Below are positions 49,875-58,474 of a DNA stretch of 64,000 nt, piece after piece. Within the stretch, counting starts at the first letter, position 1. The number at the start of each line of letters is the position of its first letter. The DNA is taken from the NCBI RefSeq assembly GCF_003325455.1, contig NZ_CP025198.1, positions 3,038,001-3,102,000 on the forward strand, given 5' to 3'. Under the pieces are notes generated by a model. That model searched no databases, was not told the DNA's origin, and saw only the letters and a list, made by a program, of their open reading frames with translations. This stretch comes from Acidipropionibacterium virtanenii. Its GTDB lineage: Bacteria; Actinomycetota; Actinomycetes; Propionibacteriales; Propionibacteriaceae. The position numbers and the translations under genes are program-made.

Positions 49875-51278
49875 CTACTCGTGGCCCCGGGCCGCCGCAC
49901 GGCTGGCAGCCGCGCGGCGGGCGATCCGGTACCGCCGCGGCAGCCCGCGGCCCGCCTGCCCCGGGGCGGTGACAACGGTCTTCAGATCCTCCCGCAGCCG
50001 CCATCGACGGGCCTCCAGAAGGGCCTGGCACCAGATCGCGACCGTGCCCATGTGGCACCACACGACCGGCGACTTGAGGTAGGAGCTGTTGGCCATCGCC
50101 AGCAGCGGCGAGACGGCCAGCAGCAGGACGACCCCCTGCAGCAGAAGGCTCTCCGCGGCCGCGCGCGGGCGCCTGCGGGACGCTGCCCGCCAGTCGCGGC
50201 GCACCGCCCGCACCAGGGTGGCCAGTGCCAGGGCCACGATGAGGGAGCCGACGAGCAGGCCGTAGCCGACGAAGACCTCGGTGAATCCGCTGTGCGGGTC
50301 GACGGTGGTGTACGTCGGCCAGGGTGCGTACTCGAGCCGTATGGTGAACTGGCCGGGCCCCTGGCCCAGGCCGTGCTTGTCGGCGAACATCCACAGCGCG
50401 TCCTGGTAGACGTGCAGCCGGGAGCGGCCCGACAGGGAGCCCAGGTTGAACAGGGCGGTGTCGACCACGCGCAGCAGCCTGTGCAGGCGTCCGGTCACCA
50501 CGATGAGACCTGCCCCCAGCACCCCGACGGCGGCCACGGTCAGCGTCAACGGCCGGCTGAGCAGCAACATCCACACGAACAGCAGCGCGACGGCCGCCAG
50601 GCACAGCCGCGAGCCGGTGAGCAGCACCAGGACCGGCGCGATGAGGGCGAAGAGGAAGTAGAGGTGGCGCAGCCGCCCGGTCTCCAACCGCCAGCCCACG
50701 ATCATCACGCCCATGCCGACGATGAGGAAGTAGGCGAAGAGGTTGGGGTTGACCATGAAGGAGGCGATATCGGTGGCCCGGCTGCGCACGTACTCCGAGG
50801 AGCCCTCGCGGTAGTTGGGCATGTGGATGCCGGTCGCGACCTCGAAGAAGGCGGGCAGGCAGACGATGATCATGCCGATGAGCCAGGACCGGCACAGCCG
50901 GACCAGCCAGCTGGCGTCCTTGGCCGCCATCGTCATCGCCACCATGGTCGCCAGCCCGATGCCGACCCCCAGGAGTTCCCGGTATCCGGTCCCCGGCCGG
51001 GCGAGGAAGACCCCCCAGACCAGCCAGAGCGCCCCCACCAGCACGACCGACCAGGCGACGCTGCTCATCCGGTCGCGGCAGGCCACCACCAGCACCACCA
51101 GGACGGCGGCCAGGGCCCGCACCGGCACGATCGGCCCCAGGGTGACGGTGGAGGCCCACGCCGATGCGAGGGGCAGCAGCAGGAAGGCCCACCGGAGGCA
51201 GAACTCCAGGAACCGGGCGCGCGCACCGGCGGTGCCCGGTTCGGCGCCGGTGACCCGCGCCACGTTGAGAACTGACAT
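49875..51278 (-). CDS. O-antigen ligase/polymerase-like membrane protein
   Basis: 467 residues, around 11 helices. GLGQGPGQFTIRLEYAPWPT and DPHSGFTEVFVGYGLLVGSL form the Wzy_C loop. TAGGCT 8 nt before the ATG suggests a near-leaderless start, with GAGGG also present. The C-terminal segment (MANSSYLKSPVVWCHMGT) differs from the KN-type subgroup. It lies directly upstream of the wbpD homologue on the same strand. Confidence 0.8.
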   Translation of the reverse strand: MSVLNVARVTGAEPGTAGARARFLEFCLRWAFLLLPLASAWASTVTLGPIVPVRALAAVLVVLVVACRDRMSSVAWSVVLVGALWLVWGVFLARPGTGYRELLGVGIGLATMVAMTMAAKDASWLVRLCRSWLIGMIIVCLPAFFEVATGIHMPNYREGSSEYVRSRATDIASFMVNPNLFAYFLIVGMGVMIVGWRLETGRLRHLYFLFALIAPVLVLLTGSRLCLAAVALLFVWMLLLSRPLTLTVAAVGVLGAGLIVVTGRLHRLLRVVDTALFNLGSLSGRSRLHVYQDALWMFADKHGLGQGPGQFTIRLEYAPWPTYTTVDPHSGFTEVFVGYGLLVGSLIVALALATLVRAVRRDWRAASRRRPRAAAESLLLQGVVLLLAVSPLLAMANSSYLKSPVVWCHMGTVAIWCQALLEARRWRLREDLKTVVTAPGQAGRGLPRRYRIARRAAASRAAARGHE

Positions 51279-51289
51279 CGGCCCTCAGC

Positions 51290-52564
51290 CTAGGCCCGGC
51301 CGGCCAGCTCGGTGAGGGTGGTGGTGAAGCGGCGGTAGTTGGCGTCGGCGTCGTAGCGCTCGGCGATCCGGGCGGCCATCTGCTCGCGGACGGCCGGGTC
51401 CTTGACGGCCTCGGCCCGCCCGGCGATGAAGGCGGCGACCTGGTCGGGTGCCGGGTCGGCGTCCATCAGCCAGTGCTCGGCCAGGATCTCGCGCACCCCG
51501 CCGACGTCGGTGCCGATCACCGGCACCCCCCGGGCCATGGCCTCCATCATGGAGACCGGGATCCCCTCAGAGGAGCTCGTGTTGACCAGTACATCGACCG
51601 GGTGGCCGGGGTACCAGGCGAGCAGCTCCTCGTTGGGCAGCTGGCCCATCCACTCCACGTCGATCCCGAGCGGCGCCAGGACCTCCTCGGCGCGTCGAGC
51701 CAGCTCGTCGTGGAGGGGTCCGGCCCCGAAGTGGCGCCAGGTCAGGTGCAGGTCGGGGCGCATCCCGGCCAGTGCGGCGAGGGAGTCGATGAGCAGGTCG
51801 AGGCGCTTGAAGCGGCTCATGGTGCTCACCGAGACGACGGTGAACTCCCCCGCCCCGGTGGCCGGGCACCGCTGCGCCGACGACGGGAGGGCAACGCCGA
51901 GCCGGCTGACCCGCACCCGCTCGGGCGGGAAACCGTAGCGTTCGACGGCGTGCCGTCCGCCGTCGGAGGCGATCGGCATCAGAAGATCCAGGTCCTCGGC
52001 GATCTGGCGGACGACGGGGTGAAAGCGCAGCGGATGGCGCTCCTCGTAGACGTCGGCGTTGTGGGTCCGCGCGACGGCGTGCCGCACTCGTGGCCGGCCG
52101 CGCCCGCGCTCCAAGGCCGCCGCGTCCGCGGAGACCGACAGCCAGTAGGCGTAGGCGAGATCGATCCCGCCGCGATCGGCGGCGATCCGGCGCAGCATCC
52201 TGCGCACCACCGCGACCTGGATCGCGGTGCGCAGCACGTAGCCGATATGTCGCGGATCCAGCAGGCCCATCCGACGCAGCTGAGCCAGATCCCGGTACAG
52301 CACCGGCGAGGCGAGCGCCTCGCACGCTCCCAGGGCCCGCCAGCCGGGGCCGGTCCAGCGCCGCGTCAGCCTGGTGTCGACCTCGACCCCGGGCGGCACG
52401 GGTCGCACCGCGGCGTCGGGATGGTCGTTCTTCTCGGGAACCACGACGAGGTCGACGTCGCATTCCGCCCAGTGCGGCAGCTCACTCTCGATGAACTGCT
52501 CACCGGGCCCGAAGGGGAACCGCGATGTGAGCATCACGATCACCGGACGCCGCGCCTCGCCCAC
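51290..52564 (-). CDS. GT4 glycosyltransferase
   Basis: 424 residues. The start GTG at 52564 is chosen because GGAGGAGG lies 5 nt upstream; the longer frame to 52627 lacks one. It opens with MLTSRFPFGPGEQFIESEL, then has DLAYAYWLSVSADAAAL, the C-domain block VVSVSTMSRFKRLDLLI, and the donor motif TSSSEGIPVSMMEAMARGVP with GTDVGG. It is related to the tandem GT4 pair at 58475-61028 (same start and SSSEG blocks). Linkage and sugar are unknown. Confidence 0.85.
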   Translation of the reverse strand: MGEARRPVIVMLTSRFPFGPGEQFIESELPHWAECDVDLVVVPEKNDHPDAAVRPVPPGVEVDTRLTRRWTGPGWRALGACEALASPVLYRDLAQLRRMGLLDPRHIGYVLRTAIQVAVVRRMLRRIAADRGGIDLAYAYWLSVSADAAALERGRGRPRVRHAVARTHNADVYEERHPLRFHPVVRQIAEDLDLLMPIASDGGRHAVERYGFPPERVRVSRLGVALPSSAQRCPATGAGEFTVVSVSTMSRFKRLDLLIDSLAALAGMRPDLHLTWRHFGAGPLHDELARRAEEVLAPLGIDVEWMGQLPNEELLAWYPGHPVDVLVNTSSSEGIPVSMMEAMARGVPVIGTDVGGVREILAEHWLMDADPAPDQVAAFIAGRAEAVKDPAVREQMAARIAERYDADANYRRFTTTLTELAGRA

Positions 52565-52648
52565 GGGTTCCTCCTCCAGAGATGCCGTCTGCTGGTCTAG
52601 GGTGGTCGCGATCCTAGCAGTCGACACTCACAGATCGGTGTTCCACGG

Positions 52649-53962
52649 ATGCAGCTTCGAGCGGTAGCAAAGAACATGCGCCACTACTGGATCTCGGCGG
52701 TCGTCCTCGCCCTGATCAGCACGGTGGTCGTCGGGTTCGTCCATTACTCCACATCGAAGCCGACCTACACGAGCAATGCGGACGTCGTCTTCACCTCCCG
52801 CGCCTTCGAGTCCTTCCGCGATCCTGATTCCGCGGCCTCCTACACCACCTCTCTGGTGCAGACCTACAGCAACTACCTGCAGTCCCCCAGCGTGCTGGGC
52901 CCGATCGCCCACTCCATCGATCCGGCCATGAACGCCTCCAACCTCAAGCAGGGCATCGAGTTCACCCCGGGGCCGATGCTGCTCCAGCTGAGCTACGAGA
53001 GCGGCTCCAAGGCCCAGGGCGACAAGGTGATGAAGGCCCTCACCGATGAGGTGCGCAGGGCGGTCGGCCAGACCCCGACCACCAGCGACAAGACCCCGGT
53101 GATCGAGATCGCCCGGACCAGCGTCTCCACCACCCAGGTGGCTGGCACCACCGCCTCGCTCACCCGCAGCGGTGCCATCGGGCTGCTCATCGGGCTGGTG
53201 ATCGGCCTGGTCTACCTGTTCCTGCGGGCCCTGCTGGACACCCGGGTGCGCAGCGTCGACGCCGTCATGGAGGTCACCGACTCCTCGGTGCTGGGCGCCC
53301 TCCCCAAGGCGGTGGGCGTCGGCACGGATGTGACGGTGCTGGCCCGCAACCTGCGATTCATCGCCCCGCGCGACGGAGCCCGGACCGTCCTGCTGGCCTC
53401 CTCGGTGCCGGGCGAGGGAGCCGGGGAGGTGGCCCTGCGCGCCGCCGACGAGCTGGCGGGGACCGGAGACCGAGTACTGCTCATCGACGCCGACCTGCGT
53501 GGCCACCAGGCCACCACCGCGGCCGGTGCGAGCGGCGAGGGGCTGGCCGATGTGCTGGCCGGGCGCGCCGAGGCGTCCGACGTCATCGTGACGCGCGAGA
53601 CGTCGAGGCACGAGGGCGCCGCCCTGCTGCCGGCCGGCTCAGCGGTCGGCAACCCCGCCGAGCTGCTGGCCGGCGAGAAGCCGGCCGCCACGCTGGCCGC
53701 CCTGGCCGGCGACTACGACGAGGTGATCCTGGCCGGCGCGCCGATCCTGTCGGGATCGGACTCGCTGCTCATCGCACCGCTGGTGGCCGCGACGGTACCG
53801 GTGATCGGCCTGGGCCGGGTGAACAGGTCCGATCTGGTGGAGTGCCTCGAGCTGCTGGACGCCGGCGACGCGACGCTGGGCGGTGTGGTGCTGACCGGCG
53901 TCACGCGCCCGACGAGCGGGAAGGATCCGTATTCCCCGCTGGCGACGGCGGCGCAGCACTGA
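52649..53962 (+). CDS. Wzz-like chain-length protein fused to a degenerate BY-kinase domain
   Basis: 437 residues. A Wzz domain is framed by an N-terminal helix (HYWISAVVLALISTVVVGF) and a second one (GAIGLLIGLVIGLVYLFL, about residues 175-195). The cytosolic C-half resembles CpsD/Wzc kinases. The Walker A position reads SSVPGEGAGEVALRAADEL, lacking the Lys and Ser/Thr of GEGKST. Walker A' VLLIDADLRGH is kept. The Walker B site reads VILAGAPILS instead of IIDTPP. No C-terminal tyrosine cluster is present. It is probably an inactive scaffold controlling polymer length. No clear Shine-Dalgarno. Confidence 0.8.
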   Translation: MQLRAVAKNMRHYWISAVVLALISTVVVGFVHYSTSKPTYTSNADVVFTSRAFESFRDPDSAASYTTSLVQTYSNYLQSPSVLGPIAHSIDPAMNASNLKQGIEFTPGPMLLQLSYESGSKAQGDKVMKALTDEVRRAVGQTPTTSDKTPVIEIARTSVSTTQVAGTTASLTRSGAIGLLIGLVIGLVYLFLRALLDTRVRSVDAVMEVTDSSVLGALPKAVGVGTDVTVLARNLRFIAPRDGARTVLLASSVPGEGAGEVALRAADELAGTGDRVLLIDADLRGHQATTAAGASGEGLADVLAGRAEASDVIVTRETSRHEGAALLPAGSAVGNPAELLAGEKPAATLAALAGDYDEVILAGAPILSGSDSLLIAPLVAATVPVIGLGRVNRSDLVECLELLDAGDATLGGVVLTGVTRPTSGKDPYSPLATAAQH

Positions 53963-55259
53963 GAGCCGTGAAGGCCACCGTCCACCACCACAGGCTCAGC
54001 GAGAAGTTCTTGGTGAGATAGGTGTCGAAGACCCAGGCGACGGTGGTGGCCGCCAGGGCCAGGGTCGTCACCGGGGCGCCGATCCTCCCGCCTGAGCGCA
54101 CGGCGTCGACGGCCTTCTTCCACAGCAGTCCGACGATCATCAGCAGGACGGCCAGCATCACGACGCCCAGCTCGGCCCCGACGGCCACGTAGAGCGAGTG
54201 GGCCGAGCTGAGCACCGCCCCGTCGGGACCGATCACCCGGCCGTCACCGGGAGCGGGGATGTGCTTGGCCTCCACCGCGTACCAGGGGAACAGCGTCCCC
54301 GATCCCACCCCTGCCAGGATCTTGGCGGGCCCGGCGGTGACTGCGTCGAGGGCGGCCCGGTAGGTGGCCACGCGCAACGGCGACTGCCAGACGGTGAAGC
54401 GGTGCAGCGAGGGCACCAAGGACACCGCCGCCCACAGGATCAGCGCCCCGGCCGCCACGAGGCCGAGGATCACCCGACGGGCCGTGCCGCGCCCCCAGGT
54501 GACCAGCACCAGCACCGCGGTGACCGCCAGCATCACCAGCCCGCTGCGCGAGCCGGTGAGGCAGGTGAGCGCCAGCCCCGCCGCGGCACCGGCCCACCAT
54601 CCGAGGACGACGCCGCGCGGCCGCCCGTCCCGGCGGGCGGCCAGGCCCCGGTCGACGAGCACGGTGGCGGCCAGCAGCAGGGCGACGTGCAGCACCGCCG
54701 AGCCGCCCATCCCCGACGCCACCCGGGGGCTGTGATGAATGTCGGCCTGTACCGGCCAGTCGGACAGCGTGCCGGTGAGCACCACCAGCCCCGCCCCGGG
54801 CAGCACCCGGCCGCGCACCGTTCGCCCCATGGCCGCGACGACTGTCAGCGCAGCGGTCATGGTGAGCCATCCGGTCGCCGCCGGCATCAGCTGGTAGATC
54901 CGCGGGATCTCCCCCTGCCGGATCACGGCCCGGGGAGCCACCAGGGACGAGACCACCGACCATGCGGAGATGAGGCTGAAGGCACCGGCCAGCCACCATG
55001 CCGCCGGGCTCAGCTCGCCGCGCCGACGCCATGCCGAGGGTGCGGCGACCAGCGTGGCGGCGGCGCACAGCACGAACTGGAAGCTGACGATCCAGGGTCG
55101 CCCGGCCACCCCGTGCCGGAAATCGACGAACTGCATGGCGGCCATCACCAGGATGACGGTCGCACCGAGCAGGGAGGGCCACAGGGCGGATCTGTCGGAC
55201 CTGTCGGATTCGGAACGGTCGGATTCGGTCGGCGAGCGCATGGCCCCCCATCTTTCCAT
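53901..55259 (-). CDS. O-antigen ligase/polymerase-like membrane protein
   Basis: 452 residues (ATG 55259; the ATG at 55241 is an alternative). About 11 helices. The Wzy_C loop contains GVGSGTLFPWYAVEAKH and SAHSLYVAVGAELGVVML, and the C-terminus VFDTYLTKNFSLSLWWWTV matches the KN-type subgroup. Its last 62 bp overlap, convergently, the 3' end of the Wzz/kinase gene. It is divergent from the second Wzz gene. Confidence 0.8.
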   Translation of the reverse strand: MERWGAMRSPTESDRSESDRSDRSALWPSLLGATVILVMAAMQFVDFRHGVAGRPWIVSFQFVLCAAATLVAAPSAWRRRGELSPAAWWLAGAFSLISAWSVVSSLVAPRAVIRQGEIPRIYQLMPAATGWLTMTAALTVVAAMGRTVRGRVLPGAGLVVLTGTLSDWPVQADIHHSPRVASGMGGSAVLHVALLLAATVLVDRGLAARRDGRPRGVVLGWWAGAAAGLALTCLTGSRSGLVMLAVTAVLVLVTWGRGTARRVILGLVAAGALILWAAVSLVPSLHRFTVWQSPLRVATYRAALDAVTAGPAKILAGVGSGTLFPWYAVEAKHIPAPGDGRVIGPDGAVLSSAHSLYVAVGAELGVVMLAVLLMIVGLLWKKAVDAVRSGGRIGAPVTTLALAATTVAWVFDTYLTKNFSLSLWWWTVAFTALSAAPPSPAGNTDPSRSSGA

Positions 55260-55330
55260 CCTGGTGGCGGCTCCTCCACGACCCCGCCCCCAGGCAACCG
55301 GTCAGCGACGGCCGACCGTGTCGCCGTGTG

Positions 55331-55336
55331 TAGCAT
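55331..55336 (+). promoter_or_regulatory. -10 box (TAGCAT) for the second Wzz gene
   Basis: TAGCAT is 8 nt from the GTG at 55345; no Shine-Dalgarno is present. Confidence 0.45.
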
Positions 55337-55344
55337 TCAGCGGT

Positions 55345-56073
55345 GTGAGCAACTCGACCGAATCGCACAACCTCGCCGAGCACGAGCCCGCCGAGCACCA
55401 GGCCGCTGAACCCGTCGATCTGCTGGGCTACCTCAGGAGGATGGGGCACTACTGGATCGCCGGGCTGGTCGCCGCCGTCATCGTCGCCGGGGCACTGCTG
55501 GGGTTCGGTGCCACGAGGTCCACCATCCCGGTCGGCACAGTCTGGGCGAAGGCCCATGTCATGGTGACTCTGCCAACTCCGAAGAATGAGGCGGACGCGA
55601 CCGTCCAGGCCGAGGCGAGCTCGAGGCTCATCAACAGTTATGTCGCCCTGGACGGCGACGACAAGCTTCTGGGAGCGGCCGCCAAGATCCTGGGGCACGG
55701 CATGACCACGACGATTCTTCGTGAGAACACGAACCTCTACTGGGCCGGCGGGGGTCAGATCATTGCGGTGTACGCCCTCGGCTCGGACACCGCTCAGGCG
55801 GAGCAGCGGGCGAACGCCTACGCCCAGGCCTTCGTGGATCACGCTCCCGCGATGATGCCGCCGGTCGTCGCCGACGGGGACGACCCGACTTTCACGCTCG
55901 TGCAGAAGGCCCAGCCCTCAATCGCCAGCCCCAGTCCGGACGCCCCGAGCTCCGGCGGGCTCAGCCGCATGATCAGTTCGCCCCTGGTCGCCGTCCTCGG
56001 CGGGGTTGTGGTCGGTCTTGTCGTCATGGGCGTCGCCGAGGTCATCGGCAGTCACCGTCGGCGTCGCGCCTGA
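55345..56073 (+). CDS. Wzz-type chain-length determinant
   Basis: 242 residues from a GTG. Two membrane helices (about residues 38-54, and 210-230 in SSPLVAVLGGVVVGLVVMG) flank an extracytoplasmic domain with helical content (ASSRLINSYVALD and AQAEQRANAYAQAFVDHA), as in polysaccharide co-polymerases without kinase. Its last 156 bp overlap the convergent Wzy-like gene, and the C-terminal helix lies inside that overlap. Confidence 0.75.
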   Translation: MSNSTESHNLAEHEPAEHQAAEPVDLLGYLRRMGHYWIAGLVAAVIVAGALLGFGATRSTIPVGTVWAKAHVMVTLPTPKNEADATVQAEASSRLINSYVALDGDDKLLGAAAKILGHGMTTTILRENTNLYWAGGGQIIAVYALGSDTAQAEQRANAYAQAFVDHAPAMMPPVVADGDDPTFTLVQKAQPSIASPSPDAPSSGGLSRMISSPLVAVLGGVVVGLVVMGVAEVIGSHRRRRA

Positions 56074-57297
56074 AAGGACGAACGGCTCGACGCCGCCCCG
56101 GCGTGTGATGCCTTCGGCCGTCAGCAGGCAGGCAGCCGCGAGGTAGAGCCACGTGACGTGGTAGCGCAGCATGGATGACGGAACGATCCCGATCACCGGA
56201 AGCAGCACCACGATCGTGAGACCGAAGGCCGTCTGCCAGTCAACCATCGGGCGGCGCGGCAGGAACCCGCGGAGCAGCACCCACAGCCACACGACGATGA
56301 ACAGCACAAGCGCGACGACGCCGTAGCGCAGCCACATTTCGAGGAGCAGATTGTGCGGGTCCATGAGCACGGGCCCGAACGCTGCTTTCGCGTAGCTCTG
56401 GTAGTCGGCCAGGGATCCGTATCCCAGCAGCGAGTTGCCCGGGCTGTCGGCCAGCATCGCCATCGCGCTGCGCAGGATCCTGGCACGGATCAACGTCGAG
56501 TTGTCCTGGATGTAATGGGTCTGGGACAGGGCGAGCAGCCCGGCCAGAGCGGCTCCGCCGCCGTAAATCACGGCACGCCATCCCAGGGCAGCACGGTACT
56601 GACGGCGGATGTTCAGGATGGCGAGAAGGCCCAGGCCGGCAATGCAAGCCATCAGCGCACCGCGCGATCCCATGATGATCACCATCGCCGTGGACGTCAG
56701 CAGCAGGAGCCATCTCCCCCACCTGCGGGCCCCGCGCACCGGGGCGAACCACATCTTCGCAAGCACCGCGATGAACAGCATTGTCATCACGACGCAGAAA
56801 TCGTTGATGTTGGGGTAGGTGGCGCTCACCATGAATCGACTGCTGGCGACGTAACCGATCGTGTTGGCTCCCGGATAGAGAATCGGCAACAGCTTGATGC
56901 CGGTGACCATCTCACCAATGCCCATCAGCCACACGCACGCCGCACCGATGTACAGCCCTTGGATGGCGTTCCGCGCGGCGAGGCCGGGGTGTTCGCTCCG
57001 GAACATCACCAGGGTGTAGCCGATGGCCGCGGTCATGATCGCCGCATTGTTGCCGGTGCTCAGGACCGAGCTGGGATGCAGGAGCACGATGCTGGCGAAG
57101 GAGGCAGCGAAACAGCAGGCCAGCAACATATTGAATGGCCAGGATCGCGGGCCTCTGCGCCTCAGGCAACCGCCCACGATCATCGCCCACGGGACAACCA
57201 GGAAGAGCACGAAGCTCAAGGGCAGGCGCATCACGAGAAGCGCGGCGACGGTGCCCAGCGCGATCCCGGGTTTCCAGTGTCCGGAGGAGCTGGTCAT
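55918..57297 (-). CDS. O-antigen ligase/polymerase-like membrane protein
   Basis: 459 residues, about 11 helices. The Wzy_C loop includes GNSLLGYGSLADYQS and MDPHNLLLEMWLRYGVVALV. It ends in a long hydrophilic tail (about residues 410-459; DDLGDAHDDKTDHNPAEDGD) that coincides with the 156-bp overlap and is probably a by-product of overprinting. The ATG overlaps the stop of the upstream GT gene (ATGA), so the two are coupled. Confidence 0.78.
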   Translation of the reverse strand: MTSSSGHWKPGIALGTVAALLVMRLPLSFVLFLVVPWAMIVGGCLRRRGPRSWPFNMLLACCFAASFASIVLLHPSSVLSTGNNAAIMTAAIGYTLVMFRSEHPGLAARNAIQGLYIGAACVWLMGIGEMVTGIKLLPILYPGANTIGYVASSRFMVSATYPNINDFCVVMTMLFIAVLAKMWFAPVRGARRWGRWLLLLTSTAMVIIMGSRGALMACIAGLGLLAILNIRRQYRAALGWRAVIYGGGAALAGLLALSQTHYIQDNSTLIRARILRSAMAMLADSPGNSLLGYGSLADYQSYAKAAFGPVLMDPHNLLLEMWLRYGVVALVLFIVVWLWVLLRGFLPRRPMVDWQTAFGLTIVVLLPVIGIVPSSMLRYHVTWLYLAAACLLTAEGITRRGGVEPFVLSGATPTVTADDLGDAHDDKTDHNPAEDGDQGRTDHAAEPAGARGVRTGAGD

Positions 57298-58406
57298 CGA
57301 CGGTCCGCCTCTGCCATCACGGCGGCGAGGTCCTCGACCCGGCCGGCCCAGCTGTGCGCGTCGCGCACCGCCATCACGCGTTGCCGGGCCTCCTCGACAC
57401 GTTCCGGATGAGCGGACAGCCCCGACAGCGTGTCGGCCAGGGACTCGGCAGTGTCGGGGACCGTCCAGCCCAGATTCTCCGCAGCGACCCGTTCACCGGC
57501 GAGGGTCCCCTCGGTGGCCAGGATGGGCTTGCCGTTGCCGATGTACTCATACAGTTTCAACGGGACCGCGAAAGTCCAGTACGGTTGAGGTTCCACGGCG
57601 AGCACGGCGACGTTGGCCCGGGCGAAGTACGGGGCCGTCTCCTCGGGGCCCTGCGCCTGCACCAGTTCGACATTGTCGCCGATCCACCGGCCGATCCTGG
57701 GCAGCGTCGCTTCCCACTCCTCGCGACGCGTGCACACGGTCAGATGGATGTCGGGCAGACCGTGGACCGCTTCAAGCAGGCGATCGAGCCTGTAATTGTC
57801 CCCGAAACCTCCGACGTAGAAGAGCGACAGCGGGTGGGAGGGGGGCTCCGCGGGTGCGTCGTGGATCGAGTGCCCCGGTGGGAGTTCGGCCCACCTCACC
57901 TGGCTCGGAAGGTTCACATGGTCGGCCATCTGCAGCGAGGGCAGGAAGATGACGTCCAGGCACTTGCCGTAGGCGGCCAGATCGTAGCGGTACATGGCCA
58001 GGGCCGCCTGCTTCTGGACGGGTGGCATTCCCTGCCCGTACAGGGGGAATCGCCAGTGGATGTCACGGTAGAACAGGCCGACCGGAACTCCAGCCCGACG
58101 CAGCCGGGCGAAGAAGGCGAAGTCTTCGAAAGGGTGGGTCGGCAGGTGGTGGCGTTCCGTCAGCGCGGTCGGCATCGTCGAGGACTCCGAGTAGCAGAAG
58201 TCGAAATGCACCCCGGACCCGACCGCACGCCTCACCACACTCATCTGACGATGACGCTGGGCAGCTGTGCCCGCCACCAGCCACACCTCGCCCCAGTCTG
58301 ACAAGGCCTCCATCATGCGGGCCGGACGCACCTGCCCCCCGAACTGCGAGTGCATGTTCAGGGGATAGGGCAAGTGATATACGCAGCGGTGCTCCGACGA
58401 CGGCAT
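57294..58406 (-). CDS. Glycosyltransferase, GT4-like
   Basis: 370 residues (GGAG precedes the ATG). GT-B architecture: the N-domain has [20 protein letters not shown] and [17 protein letters not shown]. The C-domain has [20 protein letters not shown] and the donor helix [20 protein letters not shown]. The set differs from the other GT4 enzymes here. It is coupled to the polymerase at 55918-57297 by a 4-bp overlap. Confidence 0.8.
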   Translation of the reverse strand: MPSSEHRCVYHLPYPLNMHSQFGGQVRPARMMEALSDWGEVWLVAGTAAQRHRQMSVVRRAVGSGVHFDFCYSESSTMPTALTERHHLPTHPFEDFAFFARLRRAGVPVGLFYRDIHWRFPLYGQGMPPVQKQAALAMYRYDLAAYGKCLDVIFLPSLQMADHVNLPSQVRWAELPPGHSIHDAPAEPPSHPLSLFYVGGFGDNYRLDRLLEAVHGLPDIHLTVCTRREEWEATLPRIGRWIGDNVELVQAQGPEETAPYFARANVAVLAVEPQPYWTFAVPLKLYEYIGNGKPILATEGTLAGERVAAENLGWTVPDTAESLADTLSGLSAHPERVEEARQRVMAVRDAHSWAGRVEDLAAVMAEADRR

Positions 58407-58462
58407 GGATTCTCCAGGGACAGACGATCCTTCACCCAGAGTCTATGAGGTCGTCCAGTCGC

Positions 58463-58468
58463 TAGCAT
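58463..58468 (+). promoter_or_regulatory. -10 box (TAGCAT) for the first tandem GT4
   Basis: TAGCAT is 6 nt from the GTG at 58475, with no Shine-Dalgarno. Confidence 0.5.
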
Positions 58469-58474
58469 GGCTGC

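Noticed and set aside
47919-51275. A 1118-codon open frame antisense to wbpB, wbpE, wbpD and a Wzy-like gene
   Set aside because: It mirrors high-GC codon bias on the opposite strand. Its composition (Gly/Arg/Asp/His/Gln-rich, no domain) is typical of a shadow frame, and the minus-strand genes have clear motifs and start signals.
52565-52627. An upstream GTG start for the GT4 at 51290
   Set aside because: There is no ribosome-binding site before 52627, while GGAGGAGG precedes the GTG at 52564.
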